A program made the position numbers and the translations under genes. This document shows, piece by piece, positions 9,909 through 20,235 of a stretch of 64,000 nt of DNA (its first letter is position 1; the number at the start of each line of letters is the position of its first letter). Below the pieces are notes generated by a model. It worked only from the letters and a program-made list of their open reading frames with translations, made no database searches and was not told the DNA's origin. The stretch comes from Podocnemis expansa (taxonomy: Eukaryota > Chordata > Testudines > Podocnemididae): NCBI GenBank assembly GCA_007922195.1, contig ML681971.1, positions 1,034,905-1,098,904 of the forward strand, given 5' to 3'.

Positions 9909-12900
9909 CAGACGTGGCCAAACTGCGGCTCGCGAGCCGCATGCGGCTCTTTAAAGAAAAATGGCGGCTCCCGGCAGAGCGGAGGAGGGAAGGGGGAAGG
10001 GGGAAGGGCGGGAGCCAGGGGCGAGAAATGTGCAAGGGTCGGGGCCGGCAGAGAGGTGGGCAGCAGGCAAGAGCCGGCAGCAGAGGAGTGGGGCTGGGAG
10101 AGCTCACAGCTGGGGGAGGGACAGAGCTGTGTGAGCCAGCAGGGAAAAGCAGCCTGGCCAGAGTGGTGAGAGCCGGGAGGGGAGGGGCAGCCCTTTGAGA
10201 GCCAGCAGGGAAAAGCAAGTCATCAGATAGGTGAAAGAGAAGCCCTCAGAGCACGGATCGGCCAGATTCTCCAGTTTACCTACACTATTAATTCTACCCT
10301 CCTTGTCTGTGTGCATTATGATACAGTCTTTAATGACATCAGTGCATGATTTTTTAAATACTTTTCTTTTTTGATATTGTTTTCTGGGTAAATATTTTAA
10401 AAGCTGGCAACAGAAATTGATCAAGAACAAGTCTACAATGAACTACAGATAAGTGAGGATAATTAGCAATTTAAACCTGAAAAGCAATTGTAAATTAATT
10501 TTCTTTTTTAAAAATCACCTGGCATTTCCAGATATTGTAATACAATGCAAATTTATTTCTCTTGTATTTCTATTTTGAGAATTAAATAAGAATCATCAGA
10601 AATGACTGAAAATTGACACAAATGTTACATCCAAAACCACTGACCACTGTCCAAAGGTTATTTAAAAAACTCCTCTATTTAAAGAATGTTACAAGTACTT
10701 ATTATGGATCATGGTTCATTTTCAGCATGCAAACTGATTTAGACTTAGGATAGACCACCACTACTGAAACCTGGCTTTAGAAAAAAAAATTCCTTAAGTC
10801 CATAGAACACGTGTGCCTGAGCCATCAGTATGTCATCTGTTTGCAGAAGGAACTGCTAGTACATTTATTTTACAAGAAAATTTTAATTAATATAACTAAG
10901 TCGATTGCCAAGATAATTTACATTCACTGCAAAGTTCAATAGCAGCACTATACTTCTACTGATTAAATAGAATTCAACATGTATTAATTCTTTTTTTGTT
11001 GTATAGTCAAAATATATTTATATTTCAGTGCAGTCTTCATGAATGACTCTATGGGTATCTGAGCCCACTAGACAAGAATAATTGTTGTGAAGGGCTCAGG
11101 ATCCAAAATTGTGTTGTGAACTTTCTGAAAAAAAATCCCTCACCAATAAAGATTTTACTTTGTATTATAAAAACCAAATGATGATATTTAGAATTTATAC
11201 AGCGCCTGACCCCAAACTGAATAAACTCAATGGGATTTTTTCCACCGTATCTTCTGTGCATGAACTCCAAAGCACTTACTGAAACAGGCTCTGATCTTGC
11301 ACTTTCTGTCCCCCTAAATTCTCATGGATCTGTTTTGATTCTGAACAGTTGAAAAGGTGTCCCTGTGTGCATCTCTTCACAGGATTAAGATGAGAGCAGT
11401 GTTTTCCCTTACTATTACTCTCATTTTAAAATTAATTGTGTCTGAGTCCTCAGACCTTTTGTCTTCACTGTCCATGAGTATTTTAGTGAACAAGTTTACT
11501 GACAGAAATACTGGCAGGGAAGTGGGGGCACGGTAGGTGGCAGGATGAGGTGGGAGGCAGAAGTGTGGCATGGTCAGGGAGAGCACAGAAGGAGCAGCAT
11601 GGTAAGAGATGGCAGGGAAGCGGCAACAGGGGGTGGGGGACTGAAGCATGACATAGTCAGAGAAGCCATAGCATGTTTAGATTTTCTCATAGGCCCTAAT
11701 GCAACTTACTTGTTGTTAAAATAAAATCATGTTTTAAAAGTCTTAGGGTATGTTCACACATACTTCTTATTTCGAAACAACAGAGGTTGTTTTGAAATAA
11801 GAACTGCCATGGCCACACGACACATGACCATTTTGAAACAAGCAAACTGCTTGTTTCGAAATGGCCGCCGTTCTTTTGGGACGGCTAAAACCTCGTTTGG
11901 TTTCGAAACAGCCCTGTGTGGACATGTTGTTTCAGGGTGCTGAGGGGTGTCCGCTGGCTGGTGGAGGGGATTGCAGGCACCCGCAGGGTGCAGCGCAGAG
12001 GGGCGCTGCACCCCGCGGGTGTCTGCAGGGGACAGCGGACACCCGCAGGGTGCAGTGCCTGGCTGCGCTGCACCCCATGGTTGCCTGCACAGGGCTGCAG
12101 GCACCCATGGGGCGAGGCGCAGGGTTGCGCCTCACCCTGCGGGTGCCTGCAGGGGCCTGCAGGCACCCGTGGGTTGAGGTGCGGGGCTGTGCCTCACCCC
12201 GGGGGCTTTAAAGCCTGGGCTGCCCCCAAACCTGGCAGGAGCGGGGGCACTGGGAATCCCAGGGCCGATGCTCACTCCAGCCCCTGCAGCAGTGGGCTCC
12301 AGCGGGCGCTTGGGACCCACCGCCAGGTTTGGGGGCAGCCCGGGCTTTAAAGGCCCCAGGGTGAGGCGCAGCCCTGCACCTCCCCCCCATGCCTGCAGCC
12401 CTCTGCAGGCACCTGTGGGGTGCAGTGCCCCTCTGCGCTGCACCCTGAGGGTGTCTACAATCCCCTCCCCAAGCGAAATAGCATGTCCACACTGTGGACA
12501 TGCTATTTCGCTCCCTTATTTTGAGGACAAAGCTTTTGTCCTTCAAAATAAGGTGTTTTGAAATAGTTATTTCGAAACAGCTAGTTTCAAAATGTCTTGT
12601 TTTGAAACAAACCTGCCCTGTGTGAACATAGCCTTAAACATGATGTGGAATGCTAAGAAATGAAAATACAAGGGAGAAAAGTATAAAACTGAACATAGAT
12701 TACTTTCAATTTTTGGCACAACTTACTGCTGTGAAGCATCATATTCCACAATGAAATTCAAAACATTGTGCAATACTTAGAGATCAGCATCTCCGAGAGC
12801 TTTTATCTGCTGCATTGACAAGTTACTGCCTAGATTTCAAACAATAAACTTGCCACAAGCCTGTAATGTTCTACATCTAGTGACAGCTAAATTTTTACTA

Positions 12901-13122
12901 TATAAGCCTAGTTTCATGGTAATCTTAAATACTTATTAGAATCTGACACTAGTAGATCAGTATTTGCCCTATTATTATGATAAAATTTAAGTGTGCAACA
13001 AATTTTAAGCTTAGTAATTTTGGAGTACATAAAAATATGGGGTTATAATCCTCAGTGCGGCTCTCGAAGTTGTAATAATTGACATGTGCGGCTTTTGAGT
13101 TCCGTAAGTTTGGCCACCCCTG
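9909..13122. mobile_element. Large non-autonomous hAT element, copy A
   Basis: The left end is CAGACGTGGCCAAACTGCGG and the right end, inverted, is CAGGGGTGGCCAAACTTACGG, flanked by exact 8-bp duplications AACTAGAC (9901-9908 and 13123-13130). Both ends are rich in GCGGCTC motifs. The interior has a GC-rich 5' part (to about 10250) and AT-rich DNA with no transposase frame. A Harbinger-like element is inserted at 11746-12633. A second copy begins at 61126 and is highly similar from 10200 to 11200, which suggests that the family was active fairly recently. Confidence 0.92.
11746..12633. mobile_element. Harbinger-like foldback element, copy 2, nested in hAT copy A
   Basis: Ends GGGTATGTTCACACATAC and, inverted, GGCTATGTTCACACAGGG, flanked by the 3-bp duplication TTA (11743-11745 and 12634-12636). 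TTTCGAAAC-type palindromes lie inside both ends. The GC-rich middle consists of units of about 70 bp ending in CTGCAGGCACCC, each partly self-complementary, on both sides of a symmetry centre near 12270 where CTTTAAAGCC and GGCTTTAAAG face each other. The whole 888 bp can fold on itself. The open frames crossing it on both strands follow from the repeat units. Confidence 0.9.
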
Positions 13123-13150
13123 AACTAGACTAACCTGGCTATTATGTAGT

Positions 13151-13885
13151 TGTTTGTGTTAGGTTTGGTGGGGTTTTTTTGGCCCCCCCCCAGTTTTTTA
13201 CATTTACAAATAAATGTGGCCTATTGCCTTGTCCCCTGAAGAGATCTTGCTGCTAGTATTGTAGGGGAGTGGTACAGCCAGCCTCAGGCCCCCCTCTTGC
13301 AATGTCATCTGGGCTTAGGGGGACAGGAGAAGAGGGATCCCAGTCACACTGTCTGGGCTGTGTTGAGGGAGCCCTCCTCAGTCCCCTTCTGCAAAGTGCA
13401 CTGAGATGAAGAATGCTATAAGGGCTAAATCCAACAGGAGTGAGGGATTATTTCAGTGTCTATTTAGCAGTTTTCAGCTGTAGATCTCAAAGCACTTCTC
13501 AAAGGGAGGTAAGCCTCAACACCATTTTTATTTTGCAGGTGAGGAAACTTAGTCCTAGGAAGGAAAAGTGACTTTCCCAAGCCTGTCAGGGAAGAGCCAG
13601 AAAGAGACCTTTGGTCTCCCAAATGCCAAGCCCAGTGCTTTAGGAAATGCTGTCCTTCTGTGTAAAGTTCAACTATTTTTTTTTTTTAACAAGAGACGTG
13701 TCATTGGCTTTAAACCAGATCATGTTACCGTAAGCAAGCCCTGGTATTCTCTCTCTATCCCCCCACCCCAACAGCCACCAATGGGAACTAGATGACACAG
13801 GAAGGGAAAATAAGACTTCCATGTCTGCTGTCATCAGCCCAAAAGTCTGTGTCCTCCCTCTTCATTGCGCTGACTAGATAACGAG
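13151..13885. other. No gene; unclassified sequence
   Basis: Contains a short G/C-run stretch near 13180 and an ORF at 13568-13795 with no family features. Nothing here supports a gene or a defined repeat. The segment 13490-13560 ('AAGCACTT...GCAGGTGAGGAAACT') resembles an old generic interspersed repeat. Confidence 0.3.
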
Positions 13886-13887
13886 TA

Positions 13888-14879
13888 GTAATGAGTGGCG
13901 TGCCCCAGGGGTCGGTCCTGGGGCCAGTTCTGTTCAATGTTTTCATTAATGATCTGGATGATGGGATAGATTGCACACTTAGTAAGTTTGCGGATGATAC
14001 CAAACTGGGGGGAACGGTAGACACCCTGGAGGGCAGGGACAGGATTCAGGGAGACCTAGACAAATTGGAACAGTGGGCCAAGAGGAATCTCATGAGGTTC
14101 AACAAGGACAAGTGTAAAATCCTGCACTTGGGATGAAAAAACCCCATGTACTGCTATGGGCTGGGGAGTGATCAGCTAAATAGCAGCACTGGAGAAAAGG
14201 ACCTGGGAGTCATGGTGGATGGGAAGCTGGATATGAGTCAGCAGTGTGCGCTTGCTGCCAGAAAGGCCAATGGCATACTGGGCTGCATCAGAAGAAGTGT
14301 TGCCAGCAGATCGAGGGATGTGATCATTCCCCTCTATTCTGCACTAGTGAGGCCACATCTGGAATACTGTGCCCAGTTTTGGGCTCCCCACTACAAAAAG
14401 GACATGGACAAATTAGAGAGAGTCCAGAGGAGGGCAACAAAATTGATCAAAGGGCTGGAGCACAAGCCCTATGAAGAAAGACTGAAGGAACTAGGCTTAT
14501 TTAGCCTGCAGAAGAGAAGATTGAGGGGGGATTTGATAGCAACCTTCAACTACTTGAAGGGTTGCTCCAAGGAGGATGGAGCTCGACTGTTCTCGGTAGT
14601 AACAGAGGGCAGAACGAGAAGCAATGGTTTCAAGTTACAGCTGGGGCGGTCCAGGCTGGATATTAGGAGAAACTTCCTTACTAGGCGAGTGGTGAAGCAT
14701 TGGAATAAGCTGCCTAGGGAGGTGGTGGAATCTCCATCTCTGGAGGTGTTCAAGGCTCAGCTGGACAAAACCCTGACTGGGATGATCTAATGGGAGTGGT
14801 CCTGCTTTTTTTGGCAGGGGGTTGGACTAGATGATCTCGTGGGGTCCCTTCCAACCCTATGATTTTATGATTCTATGAT
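13888..14879 (+). mobile_element. CR1 LINE, 5'-truncated, encoding the C-terminal half of reverse transcriptase
   Basis: Two frames in the same phase (13891-14136 and 14146-14790) are separated by a single TGA at 14134-14136. The first gives [20 protein letters not shown] and the FADDTKL block, the catalytic YADD-type motif of the reverse transcriptase with Phe at position 1. The second gives the RT thumb and C-terminal segments ([50 protein letters not shown]). After the stop comes the CR1 3' tail with CTTCCAACCCTATGATTTTATG and the ATTCTATG repeat. The near-intact frame suggests a younger insertion than the other CR1 pieces here. The endonuclease and the front half of RT are missing. Confidence 0.95.
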
Positions 14880-14929
14880 AACTGTGCTCAGATCCAATAT
14901 TATCTACATAGAAGTGACTGCCAGCAGCT

Positions 14930-15412
14930 AAAAAACAAACAAAGGAGTCCTGTGCAGAGGCATCGCTGGCCAAGGGAGGGACCCAGGCCCCGGGCCCAGG
15001 CCCCGCCCCTGCCCTGCAGGGTCCGCCCCCAGCCTGCAGGCTCCACCCTGCTGGCCAGGGACAGGGCCAGGCGTTGCTGCTCTGCCGCACTCCCGCGGGT
15101 GGCTAGGCCCCGCATCCCCAGCTGGGGATGGGGCTCCCTCTGGTGCATGCCACCAGGCCCTGGATTGCCCACTGTGGCTGCGGGCGGCTGGGCCCCAGAT
15201 CCCCGGCTGGGGATGGGGCTGGAAGCAGCTGCGGGTGGCTGGGCCCTGGATCCCTGGCCCCGTGGTCCGATTGGGCCAGCGATCCAGGGCACCAGCACTG
15301 GGGTTTGGGGCACGTGTCCTAGGGTGCCCAGCGCCAGCAACGCCTCTGGTCCTGCGGCACTTAAAGCCTAAGAAAATCCCACTTTGTCAGATGCTTTGAA
15401 GATGGGGGAAAC
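14930..15412 (+). mobile_element. SINE interrupted by a hAT element
   Basis: SINE sequence (AACAAAGGAGTCCTGTG) stops at 14954 and resumes at 15349 (GTCCTGCGGCACTTAAAGCC, AATCCCACTTTGTCAGATGC). It is a single arm, without the inverted partner seen in other copies. Confidence 0.7.
14955..15348. mobile_element. Non-autonomous hAT element (394 bp, GC-rich)
   Basis: Termini CAGAGGCATCGCTGGC and, inverted, CAGAGGCGTTGCTGGC. The flanks GTCCTGTG (14947-14954) and GTCCTGCG (15349-15356) match at 7 of 8 positions, as expected for a hAT duplication with one CpG-type change. A relative with similar ends lies at 49638-49926. Open frames across it in all phases result from high GC. Confidence 0.85.
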
Positions 15413-16939
15413 AAACTCCTAAAAAGCCTGTGTCCCTTGCTTTCCCAGTTCTCCTTGTTTCCCCGTTGACCTTGCCCTGAAACAACAATACAAGAGCCCC
15501 ACTGAATTCATGTCCTGGGTACCACTTCAGGAAACAGGTGGCTCTGACCCTGGCTCCTCCTGGTCCCCCAGGGGATGCTGCTGCTTGGGCTCGGTGCAGG
15601 GGAAGATGAGAGAGAGAAGAGAGGCCCAGTCAGGCTGTTTGAGTTTGAGTGGGATGGGGAGTGTTTTGAGCTTCCTGCAACTCCTGGGCCACACCACCTG
15701 GGACTAGAGCTTCCTATAGCCACCAATGGCTAGTGTCCCCCCATCCCTTGCTTACCTATTGTTATCCCTCCTGGACTGTGAGTTATTGTAAAGGTATGCA
15801 TTCCTTTAATTCTGCAGTGTGTGCCTGCAGAGGGCTTTTAAGTGCCCTCTGCCTACCTGACTTAAGCTGTAGGCTGACTAACAGTGCCTCCGCTGCTAAG
15901 AAAGAGTTAAAGAGGCAGGAGTCAGCCTGATTTTCAGGCTGGGGCTAGATGTCCCTAGGAACTGTCACCCAAAATCATGTCTCTTTCTGGCCTTATGGTA
16001 GAGCTGGCCCTGCCTATGGCTAATGTGTTTTGAGGCAAAGGTCACTCCAAAACCGTAAGGAGTGGTCACTTGGGAGTACTCAGTCCAAAAACATGTGAGG
16101 CTCAACATAGATTTAGCAGTTGTGATTGGTCTATAAGTGTGGACCAATCAGAGAGAATCTGAAGGTGATTGGAGGATAGGCACGCTAATAGGATTGAAAA
16201 ATAAGTCAACCAAAACAGGTAAAAATCTGTACATACAGTAAGTCAGAGAGCAGGTAAGCAAAAGTCAGTCAGGCCAAGACAAGTGGAAGGGAGGAGGAGA
16301 TGATCTGAAGAAAGAAGCAACTGCGGAGTGACTGTAATAGCATCAGGCTGCTGGGAAAGAGAACAAAAGCATTGTGAGGCAGCAAAAAGTGTCTTAAGAC
16401 AGATCAGACAGGACAAGATAAGGCTATAGAATAGAAGCATAGTTAATGAATATGCATGCTTGGGTTAATAAATACAAGTCTCTGTAATGTTACTACGTTT
16501 AAAGCTTCTTGAGATTGCTCTCAATGTCTTGAATATGACCAATCACCATATAATAATCATAATTACATAATCACCTGAGCCATTCCAACTGTATGACATT
16601 ACCGTCTTGGGTACTTTACTTTGTATACCTGTGCTAAGGGATTTATGTTTATTTTAATTTAGGTTTCGATTAGTTGTATCAGGAAAGATTGGTTATACTA
16701 AATAACAAAAAAACTTTGTTTTGGAAATGTATGGCCAAGGTGTCAGTCCTTTGAGTGGAAAACTGTTGTCTATGTCCTTTCAGGGCTAAACAGATCTACT
16801 CTGTATTTCTTGAAGGACAGAGGGAGATCCTGGGTCAAACTCTTAAGCAGTTCTACTAGGGTGGGCCCGCTTCTTGCCTCTTGCAGGAACACATTAATGG
16901 ACTAGTATCTGGGGACTTTGGAAGTAGGAAACAGAAGGA
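15413..16939. other. No gene; unclassified, repeat-like
   Basis: The part from about 15990 to 16500 resembles an LTR-like or other interspersed repeat (it includes GGTTAATAAATACAAG, a polyadenylation-like site near 16465), but no ends could be defined. The ORFs at 15508-15726, 15733-15930 and 16243-16440 lack family features. The remainder to 16939 looks like ordinary intron. Confidence 0.3.
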
Positions 16940-16995
16940 CTATCCTGGGACCACTGAATCTGTTTTAGGGTAACAATAATAATCTATTAATTTAC

Positions 16996-17194
16996 CATCA
17001 AAGTGTATAACTGTCCTCTCTCCATAGTAAACACAGGCATGCTTACAGCTGCTAGAACGTGGGGAAGTGCGTATACCAAATAAGATGACATCTCCCACTT
17101 GTATGTGTTCTTTAGGCACAACTTTAAAGAACATGTCCCAAAAATTTAATGTAAATTTCAGGATAAATGATATTGTTGTCTTCACCTGGTTCAT
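16996..17194 (-). CDS. First LRAT-domain exon of a PLAAT (HRASLS)-like gene (catalytic histidines)
   Basis: The minus-strand exon follows a textbook acceptor (a long CT tract ending TTTTTCTATTTAG at 17195 and beyond) and opens with ATG. It encodes MNQVKTTISF, then VPKEHIQVGDVILFGI and CKHACVYYGERTVIHFD. VGDVI begins the LRAT fold; H-A-C-V-Y-Y-G carries the first catalytic His in the usual HxxxYxG setting, and VIHF carries the second conserved His. The exon closes at a plausible donor, G|GTAAAT, after one base of a codon (16996). Its first 25 residues are longer than the usual PLAAT start and are hydrophobic. Downstream partners are at 1496-1733 and 889-1158, about 15 kb away, with no other exon seen between them. 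Confidence 0.75.
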
Positions 17195-17324
17195 CTAAAT
17201 AGAAAAAGAAAAAAAGAAAAGAAAATTAGAAAAAAATAAAGGAATACCTTATTAACTAGGGATCATCAGGTAGTGATTTTTGCTTGTCTCATATATCTAT
17301 TAATGTTCTTGTAAGCAGCAAATA

Positions 17325-17740
17325 TTAGCAGATTCATAAGTTCCAAGGCCAGAACACACTATTGTGATCATCTTGTCTGATATCATTTATATCACAGGCC
17401 AGAGAACTTCCCCAGAAAAATTCCTGTTTGAACCACAGCAGGTATTTAGAAAAATATCCAGTCTTGGTTAAAAAATTGCTAGTGATGGATTTATCACAAA
17501 TGTTGGTAAACTACTTCAATGGTAAATTACCCTCACTGTCTAAAATTTGTTTTAGTTTCAGTCTGAATTTGTCTGGCTTTAGTTTCTAGCCATTGGAGCT
17601 TGTTATACCTTTGACAGACTGAAGAGCCCATTATCAAGTATTCATTCCCTATGTAGGCATTAGCAGATTGTGATCGAATTACCCTGTAACTTTCTTGTTA
17701 AGCTATATAGATAGAGTTCCTTGCACTCCTGCTAGTAAAG
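17325..17740 (-). mobile_element. CR1-like LINE 3' end, inverted
   Basis: The plus strand reads the reverse complement of a CR1 3' region: GATTCATAAGTTCCAAGGCC near the left end, then CACAGGCCAGAGAACTTCCC, a TGGTAAATTACCCTCACTG block, and TTGTTATACCTTTG further in. The copy is moderately diverged and 5' truncated near 17740. It lies upstream of the LRAT exon in the direction of that gene. Confidence 0.75.
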
Positions 17741-18235
17741 TTCCTGCCTAATTGTTCAGGGAATGTGAAGGACCAGGGATGCAAATCAAAATTGTTTTAA
17801 AAAAAGAGATAAAATATTTCCAGCATTTGCCCAGTATCTGGCCTGCAAATACCAGATGAAGCATTAGTAATGGAAGACACTACACATTAGTAGCAATTTA
17901 TAGGCAGGTTGGGGGAGTACTTAAGCCTCAAGCAGAACTGGGGTTGCTGGCTTGATGGTATTAATTCATTAGGATGCAGCTATTTAGCTCTCTCTCCTTT
18001 CTGGAATTCCTGTCGGTTGATTGTGTGGAGATCATACTTCCAACCACATATTGGGTTGGGGTTGAAAACTGAGAGGTGGCTGAGGAGTATACTCCCTTCA
18101 ATATGAGGTGGTCAGGATACCCCCTGTCTCTTCCCTGAGAAAAGGACCCTTCTGAAGGTTCTGTGCATGGGATCTGCTCAGTTTCAGAATGCATAAATGA
18201 GAATAATGTACTGTCAGTTCATCACTGTTTGTCAA
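17741..18235. other. No gene seen
   Basis: AT-rich, probably intronic or intergenic; the open frames at 17909-18106 and 17961-18194 have no family features and overlap in opposite directions. Confidence 0.3.
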
Positions 18236-18863
18236 TGTGATGGAGTGCCCCAGGAATCTCTCTCCAGTCCCCTCTGCCCTGGCTGTTCAAGACCTTGAGA
18301 AGGTGGAGCTCTCTCCCAACACTGCCCAGGTCTCACGCTTCCATGAAGACAGCTCCCAAGTCCAGCCTCAGAGGGTCCAAACTCCTGCCCCATCTGGGCT
18401 CCCCTGGAACCTCTCTAGGTGGGTGCCTGGAAGTCCCAGTCAGCAGTAACTCTCAGCCAGTGTGGAAGTCAGAGGGTTTATTAGCAATCCAGTTCATACA
18501 GTAGCAAGGACAGTAAGTATCAGGTTCACCAGGAAATCTAGCAGTGAAACCCTGGGGAATTAGGGCTACACCCCAGGGCAGGGTCCTGCCTCTTGGACCC
18601 CCCGTTTCCCTACTACCCCTTCTCCCCTTTGGTTCTTTGTTCTCTTCTGAGGGGCTCTGCCAAAACCCCACCCCCTGGTCCAACCAGCTGGAACCTGTGT
18701 AACCAGCAGGGCTCCTAGGTACAGTTTGCCCAAACACGTCCTCCCAACCCCCTAGTGGCTCTGCTACATATCACCTGTGTCCCATCACCAGAACAGAAAA
18801 GAAACAAGGTCATCAGCTGTGACATCCCCTGTTAGCCTAAGAGAGGTTTCCCACTTCATCACA
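18236..18863 (-). repeat. Solo LTR-like element, family B
   Basis: On the minus strand it starts TGTGATGAAGTGGGAAACC and ends CACTCCATCACA. It contains GGATTGCTAATAAACCC, a polyadenylation signal (TTTATT at 18477-18482 on the plus strand) placed as in the plus-strand relative at 48081-48688. Flanks GTCAA and GTCAC match at 4 of 5 bases. This fits an endogenous retrovirus-type solo LTR. No internal viral genes are present. Confidence 0.7.
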
Positions 18864-19975
18864 GTCACCCAATATGAGCCTATGAACATCTTTGAACTCT
18901 ACTATTTATCAAACTATTCATCCTCTTGTTGTTCTTATGGCTTGCTATAGGCAAGGTGAGATGGTAGGATCTATGACACTGGTGGAAGAAAACACATTTC
19001 ATACTCAGTTATGTCAGAGAAAGCTTTTGAATTCTTGTGCCCTGGCTAGGACATGAGCTACAAAGGTTGGTTTGTCTCTGATGGGTAGAACTGTTTCTGG
19101 AAGTGTATAACCTAGTGAATCCCAAATATGTTTTCTTGGATACAGCTGAGTGATTCTCAATGGCCAGAGTCTTCTTCCTGCTTTGCAAGAAAGATCAATC
19201 AATTTCAGACCTGACTGGAGGCTTTCCTGTATAGGGAATTACTGGGGCATCCAATGGGAGAGTCATAGGCTGTGTCCACACCAGGGTTTTATTTCGAAAC
19301 AACAACCGTTGTCTCGAAATAAAACCGGGCATGTCTGAACAATCTTTCATTATTTCGAACTGATGGGACCCTGTCATTTTGAAATAACGGCCATCATTTC
19401 GAAACAGTAGAACCTGGCATGAAATTGAAATAGCTGTTTTTCAAAATGGTTGTTTTGAAACAACAGCGTTTGGACACGTTGTTTTGAAACAACAGCTATT
19501 TTGATTCTGGCGTGGCTTGACCTTCTTCCTCCCAGGGTGCTCAGGGACCAGGAAGTACCCTGCCAGCCTGGTGCCTCGTGCCTGCACGCTGCAAGCAGCA
19601 TGGCCCAGGCTCGAGGTGCTGGGGCACAGAGGTGAAGTCTGTCAATAGAGGTGGCAGTCATAATGGCCCCCCCGCCCCCCCAACATAGCCCTCTAGACTA
19701 TGGAGCTCACAGGGAGGAGTGTTAAGTATCTATCTCCCCTGACGGGTCTCATCTCCGGGCTATCCAGCTCAAGGGGAAGAGTGTTAAGGATCGATCTTCC
19801 CTGATGGGCCTCAATCTCCTGTGTGAGTTTCTTCCTCCTTAGCTTTGTGTCAACAAGGAGGGGGGTGATTTCCTATCCCCCCTGAACAGTTTCTCAGCAC
19901 CCCCATCACCACGAAGGAGGGGTCATTGTCTCGGGTCCCAGTTTTATCATTGGTCCTGACCAGGATCCTTCTCCT

Positions 19976-20018
19976 AATTGGCTATTTTTACTCTGGCTGG
20001 GCAAAATTCTATTAAAAC
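19976..20018 (+). promoter_or_regulatory. Inverted CCAAT box plus TATA-like box, copy 1
   Basis: CTAATTGGCTATTTTTACTC holds ATTGG, the reverse of CCAAT, and about 30 bases later comes TTCTATTAAAACCCC. The same pair at the same spacing is kept in the second copy near 62702-62743 with TCTATTTAAACCCC. Such spacing is typical of NF-Y/TATA polymerase II promoters, including LTR promoters. Activity is not shown by the sequence. Confidence 0.5.
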
Positions 20019-20181
20019 CCCCTGTCTCAGCTAGCTTGTTGTTCTCCCACCCTCGGATGCTAAAGGGCATGTTGCGACCCAGTTGGACTGATCCCCCGAC
20101 TGAGACAGGGAGTACCCACCCCCGAGACCCTCTTTTTTTTGGGGTGTACACGGATTGCCGGCCGAACGATTAAGTGCTGAG

Positions 20182-20235
20182 ATGCTGCAGCTGGTCTGCC
20201 TCCTCGCTTTGGGGTCTACTGCGGTCCTGGGACAG
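20182..20235 (+). CDS. Signal-peptide-like leader exon, copy 1
   Basis: From ATG (G at -3) 18 codons read MLQLVCLLALGSTAVLGQ, a textbook secretory leader with a hydrophobic core and small residues before the end. The frame closes on CAG|GTATTA, a fair splice donor; without splicing a TAA follows two codons later. The second copy has 17 of 18 residues the same. No downstream exon is recognised. It could be the leader of an LTR-driven transcript, or chance in an untranslated region. Confidence 0.4.

Larger units (their letters stand above)
9340..13150. mobile_element. Foldback SINE pair split by two hAT insertions
   Basis: The left arm starts at about 9340 (AACAAGGAGCTCTGTGGCAC) and the right arm resumes after each insertion: 9863-9908 (CCACAGGACTCCTTG) and 13123-13150 (AACTAGACTAACCTGGCTAT). 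The arms meet at a perfect 36-bp palindrome (9425-9460, centre GAATTC). Removal of the two hAT units (9529-9854 and 9909-13122) with one target copy each restores a continuous SINE pair of the same layout as at 9030-9240. Confidence 0.8.
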
